Shown: positions 1-8,596, counted from the first letter of the stretch. The stretch: 64,000 nt of DNA from Trinickia violacea (GCF_005280735.1 NZ_CP040078.1:2790001-2854000), one strand, 5' to 3'. Made by a program: numbers and translations. The notes: a model not told the origin generated them from the letters alone.

Positions 1-1942
1 CGCTGATCGCGACGTCGTCGAACCAGCGCGTGAGCGTAATGAGCGGCCCTTTGTCTCCGCCGACGTAGCGCGCGACGCCCGCCTCCACCCAGACGTTCCA
101 TGAAGGCTGGACCCAGCGGTAGGTGAGCTCGGCATTCTTCACGCTCGGCAGCGTGTCATGGCCGGGCTCGTGATGCAGATACGCGAGGCGCAGGCGCACG
201 AGATCGGGACGTCCCGGCACGAACGCCGTCGTCTCGTTCTCCACGCCGACGTAGCTGTAGTCGAATTTGCCGAGCGCCGCCACGTTGAAGATCCGCGGCA
301 TCACCCAGAAGCTTTGCGCCAAGGCAGCCGACTCGAGCCCGCCTTTCAAGCGGTATGCGCTAAAGACGCGGCCAGCGTCCATGTTCTTCGTGTTGTAAAG
401 CGGCGCAACGTAATTCGCGTAAAGCTCCGCGCCGCGCCAAAGCGGCACGAACCCTTCGATGTTCGCGCCAAGCGACAAGTCGAAATTGCCGTACTCGGTG
501 CCGTACAGATAGCTCGCAATCGGCGAAATGCGAATGCGCGTCAGTCCGTGAGCATGCTCGTTGCCGTACCACGCAATCGAGTCGGCGTCGTAGGTCAGGC
601 GGGTCGTCATCGTCATCGATGTACTGGCCGGACCCGGCGCGCCGCCTGCAATGAATTGCGCGAATGCGGCGCGGTCCACGATCACTTCGCCTAGCGGTTC
701 GTTGGCCTTCTTGATCACGGCGTGAATCCGCTCGATGCCATTCGGCGCGTTGGCGCTCGCCACGCCCAGCACGATACCGAGCGCATCGGCTTCGTTCTGG
801 TTATAGCGGTGATTTTCGTATTCGACGATCAGGTCCTTGCCGCTGACGCCGACGCGCACACGCTCTAATCCGGCGCCCGTCAGCTTGCGGAAGATCACGT
901 CGAACGCAGAGGTCTCCAGCGCGTCGGGAATGGCCGATGTGTGAAGGTCCGCAACCGCCGGCGTTGCGTCGTTGACGACGGTCGATGCATAAGATTGCGG
1001 CGTGGGTACAGGCGGCCGTATGTCTTGCGCAAGCTTGCCCGTATCGGCCGTGACCGTCGGCGCAGCGGGGAGTGGCAGTTTCCCGAGCTTCTGCGCCTCC
1101 TCTCGATACGAGTCGGACACGTCGACATTCGGCAGAGCCTGCGTCTCCTTGCAAAGACCGTCCCCGCAGCCTTGTGCGGTAAACCGCTTACCCAGCGGGA
1201 TCTGAATGCCGATCGATACCGATGTGCGAGGCGATACGCCGTCGGTTTTTCTGAGCGATCGCATGACCGTACCGATCACACTCGCGTCCGCGAGCCAACG
1301 GATCGCCGGAGACTGATAGCGCACGCCGGCATAGGGCGTCTTCGAGTCGTCTTCCGCAAGCAGCGACAAGCCGGTGTTCCAAAGCGACAGTTGCGCGCCG
1401 CCGAACAGGCCGTTTAGGCGATCGCCCGTGCCGTAGCCGATCGTCAGCGTCGCAGGCCCGAAGCTTTGCGACACGACGCCATACGTCGAGCGGAAATAGT
1501 GCGTTTGTCCGCCGATATCCGTCATGCCGAACGCGATTGCCGGCTGGTACTCGAACAGCTTGGGCACCTCGAGCTTGACGTTCGCCATCAGGTGCCGAAA
1601 GATGAAGTGGTCGGCGCCCGGAAAATGCGCAGGCACATTGCCCGGATAGTTCGCCAATCCGCCGGACGCTTCGACATAGGGCAGCAAGCCAACCGCGCCC
1701 CAGTACACCTGCGAGCCCGTAGCCTGTTGCCCGAAGCGCGGATCGATATAGTTGTTGTACTGCCCCTCCACAACCCCCTCGGGCAAGGCAAACGCGTATG
1801 GAATAACCAGTCCGCCGGCTTGACCGAAGGCATTCAGCGCCGGATCGGAAGCATGTGCCGACGCCGAAAGCGCTAACGCCGCGCCGAGCGTCAATGCTTT
1901 CGGTGTCGAGGGCGGTCGTTGTGCGCGCAATCTATTGGGCAT
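1..1942 (-). CDS. YjbH-family exopolysaccharide outer-membrane protein, 3' end beyond window
   Basis: Reading the complement from the ATG at 1942 gives 647 codons without a stop to the window edge, so the gene is partial. An N-terminal signal peptide is seen at about residues 15-32 (LTLGAALALSASAHAS). It is followed by an opening typical of YjbH/GfcD-type proteins, with GQAGGLVIPYAFALPEGV and a QYNNYIDPRFG segment. The rest is rich in alternating aromatic and polar strands, such as ATLTIGYGTGDRLNGLFGG, which suits an outer-membrane beta-structure. The family is linked to secretion of group-4-like capsule or EPS, and the gene sits at the edge of a large EPS locus. Family length is usually about 700 residues, so little is missing. 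The usual YjbE/F/G-type partners are not visible just upstream. The family call is from recognition of the sequence; the exact role is inferred. Confidence 0.8.
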   Translation of the reverse strand, partial: MPNRLRAQRPPSTPKALTLGAALALSASAHASDPALNAFGQAGGLVIPYAFALPEGVVEGQYNNYIDPRFGQQATGSQVYWGAVGLLPYVEASGGLANYPGNVPAHFPGADHFIFRHLMANVKLEVPKLFEYQPAIAFGMTDIGGQTHYFRSTYGVVSQSFGPATLTIGYGTGDRLNGLFGGAQLSLWNTGLSLLAEDDSKTPYAGVRYQSPAIRWLADASVIGTVMRSLRKTDGVSPRTSVSIGIQIPLGKRFTAQGCGDGLCKETQALPNVDVSDSYREEAQKLGKLPLPAAPTVTADTGKLAQDIRPPVPTPQSYASTVVNDATPAVADLHTSAIPDALETSAFDVIFRKLTGAGLERVRVGVSGKDLIVEYENHRYNQNEADALGIVLGVASANAPNGIERIHAVIKKANEPLGEVIVDRAAFAQFIAGGAPGPASTSMTMTTRLTYDADSIAWYGNEHAHGLTRIRISPIASYLYGTEYGNFDLSLGANIEGFVPLWRGAELYANYVAPLYNTKNMDAGRVFSAYRLKGGLESAALAQSFWVMPRIFNVAALGKFDYSYVGVENETTAFVPGRPDLVRLRLAYLHHEPGHDTLPSVKNAELTYRWVQPSWNVWVEAGVARYVGGDKGPLITLTRWFDDVAIS

Positions 1943-2537
1943 TTATCCTGGGAGTTGCTTACGTTGATCGACCGCCGCCCCTCGTTCCGAACCGGCAAAG
2001 CGAAACCACGCGGCCGTCGTGCCGCCGACAAACGGAATGGGGAACTATCTGGAGTTCATCGTGCCCGCCGACGAACGCTCCGCCATTCAGCGGCAGCCAA
2101 TTCACGCGGACACGCTTTAAGGTTTCAGTCAATCCGCCGCATTGGCATTCGCATGAGCACATCGAATGAGCGCCTGAAATAGGCGTATGCCAGACCTCGC
2201 GTACAACAATTGATGCGTTGCACGAAAATGCGGATAACGGTTCGCATGGTAAAAGGCGAGATAGGGCCTATTCAGTCAAACAGTTGGCGCAATCCGTCAT
2301 ATGCGGTGTTCATGACGTTTTCCGCCATGCGTTCGTCTAGCGATCCCTCGATCGCTAAACGAAACGGGAGCAACTCACAGGGTTGACCTGGTTGCTCGAT
2401 CTATCTGGACTCCTTGGCGATTTGATCAACGGCCGATATCGGCCGCTAAGACACGACACGCCGCGAATGTCGTCAAACTAGAATGGCGAGTTAGCGACGG
2501 CACGCACGGCGCATCGTTCGATTGCGAGAGCAGCCCG
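1943..2537. other. Intergenic region between YjbH gene and GlxA-type regulator
   Basis: I see no convincing gene in these roughly 600 bases. Short open frames on both strands lack a ribosome binding site and family resemblance. The right half is more AT-rich and contains a perfect 16-bp palindrome (listed separately). Both flanking genes are on the minus strand, so this stretch should hold the promoter of the YjbH gene and the 3' untranslated part of the regulator gene. Confidence 0.6.
2430..2445. repeat. Perfect 16-bp palindrome CGGCCGATATCGGCCG
   Basis: The sequence is identical to its own reverse complement. It lies about 490 bp upstream of the YjbH start and about 90 bp past the 3' end of the regulator gene. 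It could be an operator or a symmetric hairpin; no U-tract follows on either strand, so it is not a classical terminator. Confidence 0.5.
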
Positions 2538-3578
2538 TCATGCCGTGTCTGGTTGCTCCGCGTCGCTCGCGCCCGCGTTGGCGGCGCGATACTCGGTCGG
2601 CGTTAGCGAGAACCGGCGTCTGAAAACGCGCGACAACCGCTCGCCGCCGCCCATTCCGCAGCGACGCGCAATCTTGTCCACCGGCAAGGTGGTCTCGATC
2701 AGCAAGCGGCACACCGCCTCGAGACGAATGCCTAGCAAATATTCCGAAGGCGTCATTGAAGTCTCAGCCTTGAAACGCCGCAAGAAGGTGCGCTCGCTCA
2801 TGCCAGCGCCTTCCGCCGCTTGCGCGATCGAAATGGACCGCTTGTAGTTTTCGCGCAGCCACTTCGCACCAGCCCGTATCCGGTCCGTCCAATCCGATTC
2901 GTCGCGTTCACCCTGGCCGGCCTCGCCCACCCCGACGTGCAGCGATTTCATTCGCTGCAGCATCTGCGATTCGATTTGCTTTCTCAGATCGCCCTTGACG
3001 AGCGACAGCGCAACGGCCAGAGAACTCTCGACGTCGCCGCCAAAGGGAAAGGTCCGTCCGCCCGTGCGGCTGCGCACGCGCTTCGCAGGCGGGCCGACGG
3101 GCGCTGCCGCGTTCGTCGTCACCGCCTCCGCAGACGTCACCGCCGCATGCAGTTTCCCGTCGCGGTCCCACTTGACGACACCAGCCTTCGCCAAGAATCG
3201 GCGCAAAGATTCGATGACGTGCGGGTCCTCGGCCGCGCGCGACGCATTGCCGCCTCCGATCACAAAGACGCCATCCAGCTTCTCCGCCGACCAGTCGCGG
3301 ATCGACTCGGTCCATACTTGAATCGATAACGAATCGATCACGTATCCGCCCCTGACGGACAACACCGTAACCGAGAACTGCTTGTCTCCCCGTCGCATCG
3401 ACATGGCCTCGCTGGCCCGGTTTGCTCGATGAAAAACCTCGACGACCAGGCCAGCTTCCATCACCGAAAACCCATCGAATACGACTACAGCGATTTTCGA
3501 CTCGGTCTCTGGGGCAAGAGGTGCCGAGGATTGCGATATCGCTTGGCGATATCTCATATGGTTTGTCTGTGGTTGCAT
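2538..3578 (-). CDS. GlxA/AraC-type transcriptional regulator (EPS-associated, paralogue 1)
   Basis: The protein has about 346 residues. The N-terminal two thirds resemble the DJ-1/PfpI-like (class I amidotransferase fold) domain of GlxA regulators: IAVVVFDGFSVMEAGLVVEVF near residue 25, then DGVFVIGGG. The C-terminal third is an AraC/XylS double helix-turn-helix: IAQAAEGAGMSERTFLRRFK, then LPVDKIARRCGMGGGERLSR and a final SLTPTEYRAA. The start chosen is the ATG at 3578 (MQPQTNHMRY), preceded by a G-rich stretch; upstream in-frame codons have poorer support. A clear paralogue lies at 7595, with the same VWTES and FIVGG-type landmarks. Position between EPS genes suggests it controls the glycosyltransferase/galU/ugd side of the locus, possibly through the GGCAA repeats at 3674 and 3925. 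The effector is unknown. Confidence 0.8.
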   Translation of the reverse strand: MQPQTNHMRYRQAISQSSAPLAPETESKIAVVVFDGFSVMEAGLVVEVFHRANRASEAMSMRRGDKQFSVTVLSVRGGYVIDSLSIQVWTESIRDWSAEKLDGVFVIGGGNASRAAEDPHVIESLRRFLAKAGVVKWDRDGKLHAAVTSAEAVTTNAAAPVGPPAKRVRSRTGGRTFPFGGDVESSLAVALSLVKGDLRKQIESQMLQRMKSLHVGVGEAGQGERDESDWTDRIRAGAKWLRENYKRSISIAQAAEGAGMSERTFLRRFKAETSMTPSEYLLGIRLEAVCRLLIETTLPVDKIARRCGMGGGERLSRVFRRRFSLTPTEYRAANAGASDAEQPDTA

Positions 3579-3673
3579 ACTGCCCCCGTGGCGCAATCGA
3601 TCTGCTTCTTCTTTTCTTGTGAAGCGCATCTTACCTACCCCGCCAATGCGGTCGATTGCAGCTGGCGACAATT

Positions 3674-3700
3674 GGCAAGGTTTTGTCCGAATAGGCAAAA
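3674..3700 (+). promoter_or_regulatory. Tandem GGCAA element, copy 1
   Basis: Two GGCAA pentamers start 20 bp apart (3674 and 3694) around a TTTTGTCCGAATA core. A spacing of about two helical turns in direct orientation is the arrangement AraC-family dimers recognise. The element is about 100 bp upstream of the GlxA-type regulator start. Binding is inferred. Confidence 0.45.
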
Positions 3701-3924
3701 TCTTCGATTTCGAAAGAAACCGTAATTAAATTAACCGCCTTATTGAATTTCAGGCGCGGCCTCGCTTTCGCATTGCATGGCGATGAGAACCGGTGCCGTT
3801 CGCGCGAAGCACTGTATTCGGCGCAACGTGGCACCTCGGCCAGGCGGACCGGTGCGGCACCGGCCGCATCGGAAAAAGCGGCGCGCCAATGTCAAGGCTT
3901 CGATTCGATACCGCAGGAAAAAAC

Positions 3925-3952
3925 GGCAACAATTTGTCTGAATAAGGCAATT
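3925..3952 (+). promoter_or_regulatory. Tandem GGCAA element, copy 2
   Basis: This is a second copy of the element at 3674: GGCAA at 3925 and at 3946, 21 bp apart, around ATTTGTCTGAATAA. The core matches copy 1 at most positions. It lies about 140 bp upstream of the glycosyltransferase start. Both copies sit between divergent genes, which suggests coordinated control by the regulator next door. Confidence 0.45.
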
Positions 3953-4090
3953 GCTTTGGTTTACCCTAAATTGACCCAAAAAAAGTATGACGCTCGCCAT
4001 TCAACTTCTCGCGCGCGTCAGATTCCTTTTTACATATCGGCAAACAATACGCAACTGCTCTGTTGCGGAATTGGTAAAGTGGAACTCACC

Positions 4091-5236
4091 GTGATTGCTC
4101 CAACAATACTGATTGAACCGGTGGCACGCGGCGTTCGTCTTGAAATCCTCTCCAATGCCATATTCGCGCTGCGCAAACGTTCAACTAGTCCGGTTTACAT
4201 CGTTACTCGCGCGGATTACGCAACGGCCGAATTGACGAAATGGCTGGATTCGGCCTGCCCTAATCTGTATTTCGTACCGTCGAGTGTCGATCTAAGCACC
4301 AATACGGGCCCCCTTGGACTCGAACAGTTCGCATCGTTGCTTGACACTTGCGCGGAAATCGTCGGTCCCGACGACCTCGCCAATCTCATCTTCCTAAGTG
4401 CGGACGACTACTTCGATGCCTTCATCGCCCATGCCGTGGCGCTGAAGCTGCGATTTGCAAAAGCTCGCTGCTTCGCCGTCAGACACCGCAGCGAGGACCT
4501 CTTTGCGCCGCGGTGCGCGCCCGCAGAGTCGAGATGCATCGCTAAGGACGCGATCGCGTCGCTTGCCGAAGCCGACGTCACGTTGATTGCCTTTCACGAG
4601 TGCCTGGAAGGACGCACAATCGGACACCGCCCCATCATCGTGCTTCCAGACCCATGGTACGGACACCTCGCGCCCGAACAGCGCAATCGCGCACGCCGGC
4701 TGTTCGGTTTTACCGACGAGACGCTGGTCATGGTCACATTTACCGAATCGTCTCCGAGCGTCAATGCGGCTCAATGGGTCCCCGCAGCTCGAATACTCGC
4801 CAGATCGCCGCATACGCATCTCGCGCTCGTCGGCCGCGTCGAGAAGGCCCATCAACCGATGCTCGAACGCTTCGGCAGCCGGGTCACGCAAATGGGCCCG
4901 CTATCGGACGATGCCAAGCAACGTTGGCTCTTGGCAGCTGCAGACGTCGTACTCATTCCGCGCACTGTTGCGCTCGATGGCGCACGGCTCAACGATTCCA
5001 CACATGCCAAGCCGCCCTCGTCACTCGCCCTGCATGCCCGCACCGCCGGTTTTGGCGTTGCCTTCGATAGAGAAGCCATGCGCCAGATAACGAATAGCGT
5101 GGAGTTCCTCCATCGCTTTTCGACCCACGAAATGACCATGCTAAGAGGCACCCTTGAGCGCCTCGCTCATGATCGCCTGCTTAGCGTATTCCGCAAGCGC
5201 TTCCTTTCGGCCATTTTGCTTGCAGACCAGGCCTAA
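4091..5236 (+). CDS. Glycosyltransferase-like protein of the EPS locus (GT-B fold, divergent)
   Basis: From the GTG at 4091 (VIAPTILIEPVARG) the protein has 381 residues. The C-terminal half resembles the nucleotide-sugar binding half of GT-B enzymes: MVTFTESSPSVNAAQWVPAA, then THLALVGRV, a GPLSDDAKQRWLLAAADVVL stretch and the switch IPR. The usual EGFG..xxE signature is missing; instead there is a loop with LNDSTHAKPPSS. It is therefore a divergent member, and I cannot name donor or acceptor. It precedes galU by 251 bp on the same strand and is divergent from the GlxA-type regulator. The GTG start is preferred because a GGAA lies about 8 bp before it and the sequence upstream looks non-coding; an earlier start in the same frame is possible. 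Confidence 0.6.
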   Translation: MIAPTILIEPVARGVRLEILSNAIFALRKRSTSPVYIVTRADYATAELTKWLDSACPNLYFVPSSVDLSTNTGPLGLEQFASLLDTCAEIVGPDDLANLIFLSADDYFDAFIAHAVALKLRFAKARCFAVRHRSEDLFAPRCAPAESRCIAKDAIASLAEADVTLIAFHECLEGRTIGHRPIIVLPDPWYGHLAPEQRNRARRLFGFTDETLVMVTFTESSPSVNAAQWVPAARILARSPHTHLALVGRVEKAHQPMLERFGSRVTQMGPLSDDAKQRWLLAAADVVLIPRTVALDGARLNDSTHAKPPSSLALHARTAGFGVAFDREAMRQITNSVEFLHRFSTHEMTMLRGTLERLAHDRLLSVFRKRFLSAILLADQA

Positions 5237-5487
5237 GGCTCGCTCGCTTACCGATTCTTTCTCGCGCTCAATCTGCGTTGTGCCGGTTTCCGTCAAAATC
5301 GGCGTGCTTTCCGCCACATGCAGCACGAGTCCCCATTGAGCGTTCTATGCTCACCCCGGCTCTTACGGCAAGCGTGTGAACATCGATCGCTTGACCGAGG
5401 CATTCCCGGAATCCCGGCTTGCCATGGCTTAGGCACTCGCAAGCGCGCTTCCGGTTTCAATCACGGTGACGACATTCGGGAACTCGT

Positions 5488-6345
5488 ATGTTCAAGGTTA
5501 AGAAAGCCGTATTTCCTGTAGCTGGACTCGGTACCCGCTTCCTCCCTGCGACCAAGGCGAGCCCGAAAGAGATGCTGCCGGTCGTCGACAAGCCGCTGAT
5601 CCAATACGCGGTCGAAGAAGCGATGGCCGCCGGCATCACCGAAATGATCTTCGTGACGGGCCGCAGCAAGCGCGCGATCGAAGACCACTTCGACAAGTCG
5701 TACGAGATCGAAGCGGAGCTCGAAGCGCGCGGCAAGGACAAGCTCCTCGAGCTCGTGCGCAGCATCAAGCCGAGCCATGTCGACTGCTTCTACGTGCGCC
5801 AGCCGGAAGCGCTCGGCCTTGGCCACGCGGTGCTGTGCGCCGAGAAGCTCGTCGGAGACCACCCGTTCGCGGTGATCCTCGCAGACGACTTGCTGTATGG
5901 CGAGCCGCCCGTGATGCAGCAGATGATCGAAATGTTCGACCACTATCACAGCTCGGTGATCGGGGTCGAAGAGATCCCGCCATCGGACACGAAATCGTAC
6001 GGGATCGTGGCGGGTAAGAAATGGGAAGACTCGATCATCAAAATGACCGGCATTGTCGAAAAGCCGGCACCGGAAGTCGCGCCGTCTAACCTGGGCGTGG
6101 TGGGCCGCTATGTCCTGAAGCCTCGCATCTTCGATCACCTGCGCGCGCTAAAGCCCGGCGCTGGCGGCGAGCTGCAGTTGACCGATGCGATCCAGTCGCT
6201 GCTCGCCGACGAGCAAGTGCTTGCGTACAAGTACCACGGCACGCGCTTCGATTGCGGCAGCAAGCTCGGCTATTTGAAGGCAACGGTCGAGTTTGCGCTA
6301 AGAGGTGTTAACAAAATGAGTTTTGCAACTGTCGCCAGCAGATGA
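5488..6345 (+). pseudogene. galU: galU, UTP--glucose-1-phosphate uridylyltransferase, 3' end cut by an IS element
   Basis: GalU makes UDP-glucose from UTP and glucose-1-phosphate, the precursor of UDP-glucuronate and of glucosyl donors. The nucleotide-binding start GLGTRFLPATKASPKE, the ILADDLL segment and CGSKLGYLKA are all present. After about residue 271 (VEFAL) the frame runs into the terminal repeat of an insertion sequence and ends after about 14 foreign residues, giving 285 aa. The lost 3' part is found beyond the IS at 7207-7331. Removing the IS and one TAA copy restores a 312-aa enzyme of normal length. The missing C-terminal 40 residues belong to the family's conserved C-terminus; whether the truncated enzyme still works is unknown. 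The ribosome site GGGAA lies before the ATG. Confidence 0.9.
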
Positions 6346-6769
6346 TGCAGCAGGCCAGCTTCAGGAAAGCTTCATGAATAAACGCCAGGCGCTCGAAGCG
6401 GATGCGCAGTCGTCGGAAGTTGTGAAGCCACGAGATAGTGCGCTCGACGACCCAGCGGGTTTTGCCCAGACCGCTGCCGTGAGGCTGGCCCCGCCGCGCT
6501 ATCTCAGTTGCAATGCCGGCGGCATGTAACGGACGTCGGTATTTGTCGTGGTCGTAGCCCCTGTCACCTTGAACGATTTGGGGCTTCGATAGCGGCCTTC
6601 CACGTTTGCCGCCGATCGGCGGGATTGCATCGACCAGTGCCTGGAGCTGGGTGACGTCGTTGCGGTTGGCGCCCGTCAGGATGACCGCGAGCGGGATGCC
6701 CTGCGCTTCGGTGATGAGGTGGTGCTTTGAACCAGGTCGCGCGCGGTCGGCGGGATTGGGTCCCGTTTT
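6308..6769 (-). CDS. IS5-family transposase, second frame (orfB) with DDE residues
   Basis: This frame carries the rest of the transposase: TGPNPADRARPGSKHHLITE, ILTGANRNDVTQL, the second Asp in IVQGDRGYDHDKYRRP and the Glu in RWVVERTISWLHNFRRLRIR. It ends close to the left inverted repeat. Alone it has no good start; the joined product needs a -1 frameshift at the AAAAA run. All three DDE-type catalytic positions are present across the two frames, so the element could be active. Coordinates of the 5' boundary are the shift site, not a start codon. Confidence 0.8.
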   Translation of the reverse strand, partial: KTGPNPADRARPGSKHHLITEAQGIPLAVILTGANRNDVTQLQALVDAIPPIGGKRGRPLSKPQIVQGDRGYDHDKYRRPLHAAGIATEIARRGQPHGSGLGKTRWVVERTISWLHNFRRLRIRFERLAFIHEAFLKLACCIICWRQLQNSFC

Positions 6770-7119
6770 TGACCAGCGCCGACCGCACGGATTGAAGAGG
6801 AGTCGACGATGACCCGGGACCAGTCGATCTGGTCGGCTGCGCGTAACCGCGCGAGCAGCACTTCGTGTAGCCGGTCCCATACGCCGGCTTCCTGCCAGTC
6901 GCGCAGGCGCCGCCAGCAACTCATGCCACTGCCGCAGCCCATCTCGCGTGGCAGCATGTCCCAGCGCAGACCGCTCTGGAGGATGAATAGGATGCCGGTG
7001 AGCACCGCGCGATTGTCCAGCGGTTTGCGCCCGGGATACCGCGAGCGCCGGGGTTTGGGCGGCGGCAGCAACGGTTCGATGAGTGCCCAGAGGTCGTCGT
7101 CGAGTATGGGTCTGGCCAT
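6676..7119 (-). CDS. IS5-family transposase, first frame (orfA)
   Basis: The protein begins MARPILDDDLWALIEPLLPP, a typical IS5-family N-terminal helix-turn-helix (DUF4096-type) domain. It continues through WDMLPREMG and the first catalytic Asp in WSRVIVDSSSIRAVGAG (about residue 105). After GAGQK at the run of five A (6766-6770 on the plus strand as T) the expected family sequence continues in the next frame, so this frame's last roughly 30 residues are a read-through tail. A -1 shift at the AAAAA run would make one transposase of about 270 residues. Confidence 0.85.
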   Translation of the reverse strand: MARPILDDDLWALIEPLLPPPKPRRSRYPGRKPLDNRAVLTGILFILQSGLRWDMLPREMGCGSGMSCWRRLRDWQEAGVWDRLHEVLLARLRAADQIDWSRVIVDSSSIRAVGAGQKRDPIPPTARDLVQSTTSSPKRRASRSRSS

Positions 7120-7206
7120 GTCCTTTTCGCCGTCGAAACAACGAAAAGGTTAACAGGAACGATCGAAAGTAAACAGCCCCAAGCGTCATTTTGTTAAGGC
7201 TTCTAA

Positions 7207-7331
7207 GGCATCCGGAGGTGAGCGCCGAGTTCAATGCTTACCTATATGACTATCTGGCTGGCCTGCAGGAATCGGTGCGCTCCTTCATCGCACCATCGCT
7301 CTGCGCTTCCAAAGAGACGACGTTCGATTAG
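7207..7331 (+). pseudogene. galU: Detached 3' fragment of galU
   Basis: Immediately after the IS and its TAA duplication the sequence reads HPEVSAEFNAYLYDYLAGL, then QESVRSFIAPSLC and a stop at 7329-7331. This is the conserved C-terminal part of GalU and is in frame with the 5' part once the IS is removed. It has no start of its own. Confidence 0.88.
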
Positions 7332-7594
7332 CAGTTCTAAAGCGGCATAAAGCCGTAAATACAGCTTTACGAATCGTTACGAAAACGTTTGCGCGCAATT
7401 TTCAATATTACTTATGCGCGTTGATTTACGAGGCCAATTTTCATTTCTTTAGGGATTGACGCTATCCGACAACATGTTGGCAATTTCGGCCATTAAATAT
7501 TGATAAGGGCTATCCCTAGGTACGATCGGCTCGTTCGATTAATCCGACGCAAAGACGATCGGAACGAGACCACCAATTTGCCGGGGAAAGTGAG

Positions 7595-8596
7595 ATGCAG
7601 TGCTTTGCCGAAATTCAACGGAATGCCGTATTGCCGCTTATCCTGCCTGACACGCGCCGTGCAAAGCGTATCGGCGTGGCGTTGTTCAATGGCTTTGCAC
7701 TTCCCGGCGCGGCAGCAATCGTAGAGGTATTCCACTCGGCAAATGCATTTGCCGGCTCGGCGCAACGTGGTAGCGCGCACTACGAAGTCTGTTTGCTCTC
7801 GGCGGCTGGCGGCAGAATCGCCAGCGCGTCGTCCGTCTTCGTCTGGACAGAGAGCGTCGAGACACTGCGCAATACCGACGATTTCCACGCGCTCTTCATC
7901 GTCGGCGGCATCGGGGCCGCCAACGCATTGCGCGACGAGCGGCTGGTCACGTGGCTACGCCGTGCCTATCCTCGCACGGAGCTGATCTTCCCGATCGCCG
8001 AAGGCCGTTTGCTCCTCGAAGCGGCCGGCTTCGGGCAGGCCGCAAATGGGCGCGGCTATGGCGAGCGCGTCGCCAAGTCCTTGCGCAACGTCGCCAGCGG
8101 CGCCCCATTGGCTGAGCCCGCGGACCCGTTGCGTATCGCGCTGTCGGTGGTTCACGAGGACCTCGGCGCGGAAACCGCACGCCAGATCTCCAACTGGATT
8201 GCGCCTCCGGCAGAAACCCAATTCACCTCCATCGTGCGCAAGAACGCGTCGGTTTGCGTCAGCGAGAAAATTCAGGAGTCGGCTCGGTGGCTCGAGGCGA
8301 ACGGCGATCGGCCGATTGCCATCGACGACGCCGCACAAATCGCCGCCATGAGCGAGCGCAATTTCCTAAGGCGCTTCAAGATGGAGATGGGGGTCACGCC
8401 ATCCGACTACCTCTTGTACGTGCGGCTCGACATGAGCTGCCGCCTGCTCGTCGAAACCAATTTGCCGGTCGACAAGATTGCTCGGCGTTGCGGCATCGGC
8501 AGCGGCGGACGGCTCTCGAAGCTGTTCCGCAAACACCTCGAAACGACGCCGACGGAATACCGCGCGAGCAAACGGCTAATGGCGAAATCCATATAG
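7595..8596 (+). CDS. GlxA/AraC-type transcriptional regulator (EPS-associated, paralogue 2)
   Basis: The protein has 333 residues and the same layout as the regulator at 2538. A DJ-1/PfpI-like domain begins IGVALFNGFALPGAAAIVEV, followed by VFVWTESVETLR and HALFIVGGIGAANAL. The C-terminal AraC-type domain reads IAAMSERNFLRRFKMEMG, then LPVDKIARRCGIGSGGRLSK and TTPTEYRASK. A good ribosome site (GGGGAAAGTGAG) precedes the ATG. The upstream 260 bp are AT-rich. A strong terminator follows at 8659. It lies between galU and ugd and probably regulates EPS genes, perhaps together with its paralogue. The ligand is unknown. Confidence 0.82.
   Translation: MQCFAEIQRNAVLPLILPDTRRAKRIGVALFNGFALPGAAAIVEVFHSANAFAGSAQRGSAHYEVCLLSAAGGRIASASSVFVWTESVETLRNTDDFHALFIVGGIGAANALRDERLVTWLRRAYPRTELIFPIAEGRLLLEAAGFGQAANGRGYGERVAKSLRNVASGAPLAEPADPLRIALSVVHEDLGAETARQISNWIAPPAETQFTSIVRKNASVCVSEKIQESARWLEANGDRPIAIDDAAQIAAMSERNFLRRFKMEMGVTPSDYLLYVRLDMSCRLLVETNLPVDKIARRCGIGSGGRLSKLFRKHLETTPTEYRASKRLMAKSI

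Larger units (their letters stand above)
3579..4090. other. Divergent promoter region between GlxA regulator and glycosyltransferase
   Basis: About 510 bases separate two divergent genes. The reading frame of the plus-strand gene stays open upstream to 3743, but the composition is low-complexity and no strong ribosome site supports that earlier start. The region is AT-rich around 3680-3740 and 3910-4000 and carries two copies of a tandem GGCAA element (listed separately). I read it as a regulatory region. Confidence 0.6.
6302..7203 (-). mobile_element. IS5-family insertion sequence (IS427/IS402-like) inside galU
   Basis: The element is about 902 bp. Its ends form an inverted repeat: GAGGTGTTAACAAAATGA on the left and, read from the right end, GAAGCCTTAACAAAATGA (15 of 18 identical). 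It is flanked by TAA at 6299-6301 and 7204-7206, a 3-bp target duplication. The interior is filled by one transposase on the minus strand in two overlapping frames. Insertion splits galU. Matching ends, an intact duplication and a complete transposase suggest a recent insertion. The subgroup assignment rests on size, TNA-type duplication and the two-frame transposase. Confidence 0.9.

Noticed and set aside
1959..2162. Small minus-strand frame upstream of the YjbH gene
   Set aside because: A YjbG/GfcC remnant was considered, but no convincing similarity or ribosome site was seen.
6299..7206. A 4-bp CTAA target duplication for the IS
   Set aside because: CTAA flanks both ends, but using it makes the terminal repeats start out of register; TAA gives GA at both tips and fits TNA-type duplications better.
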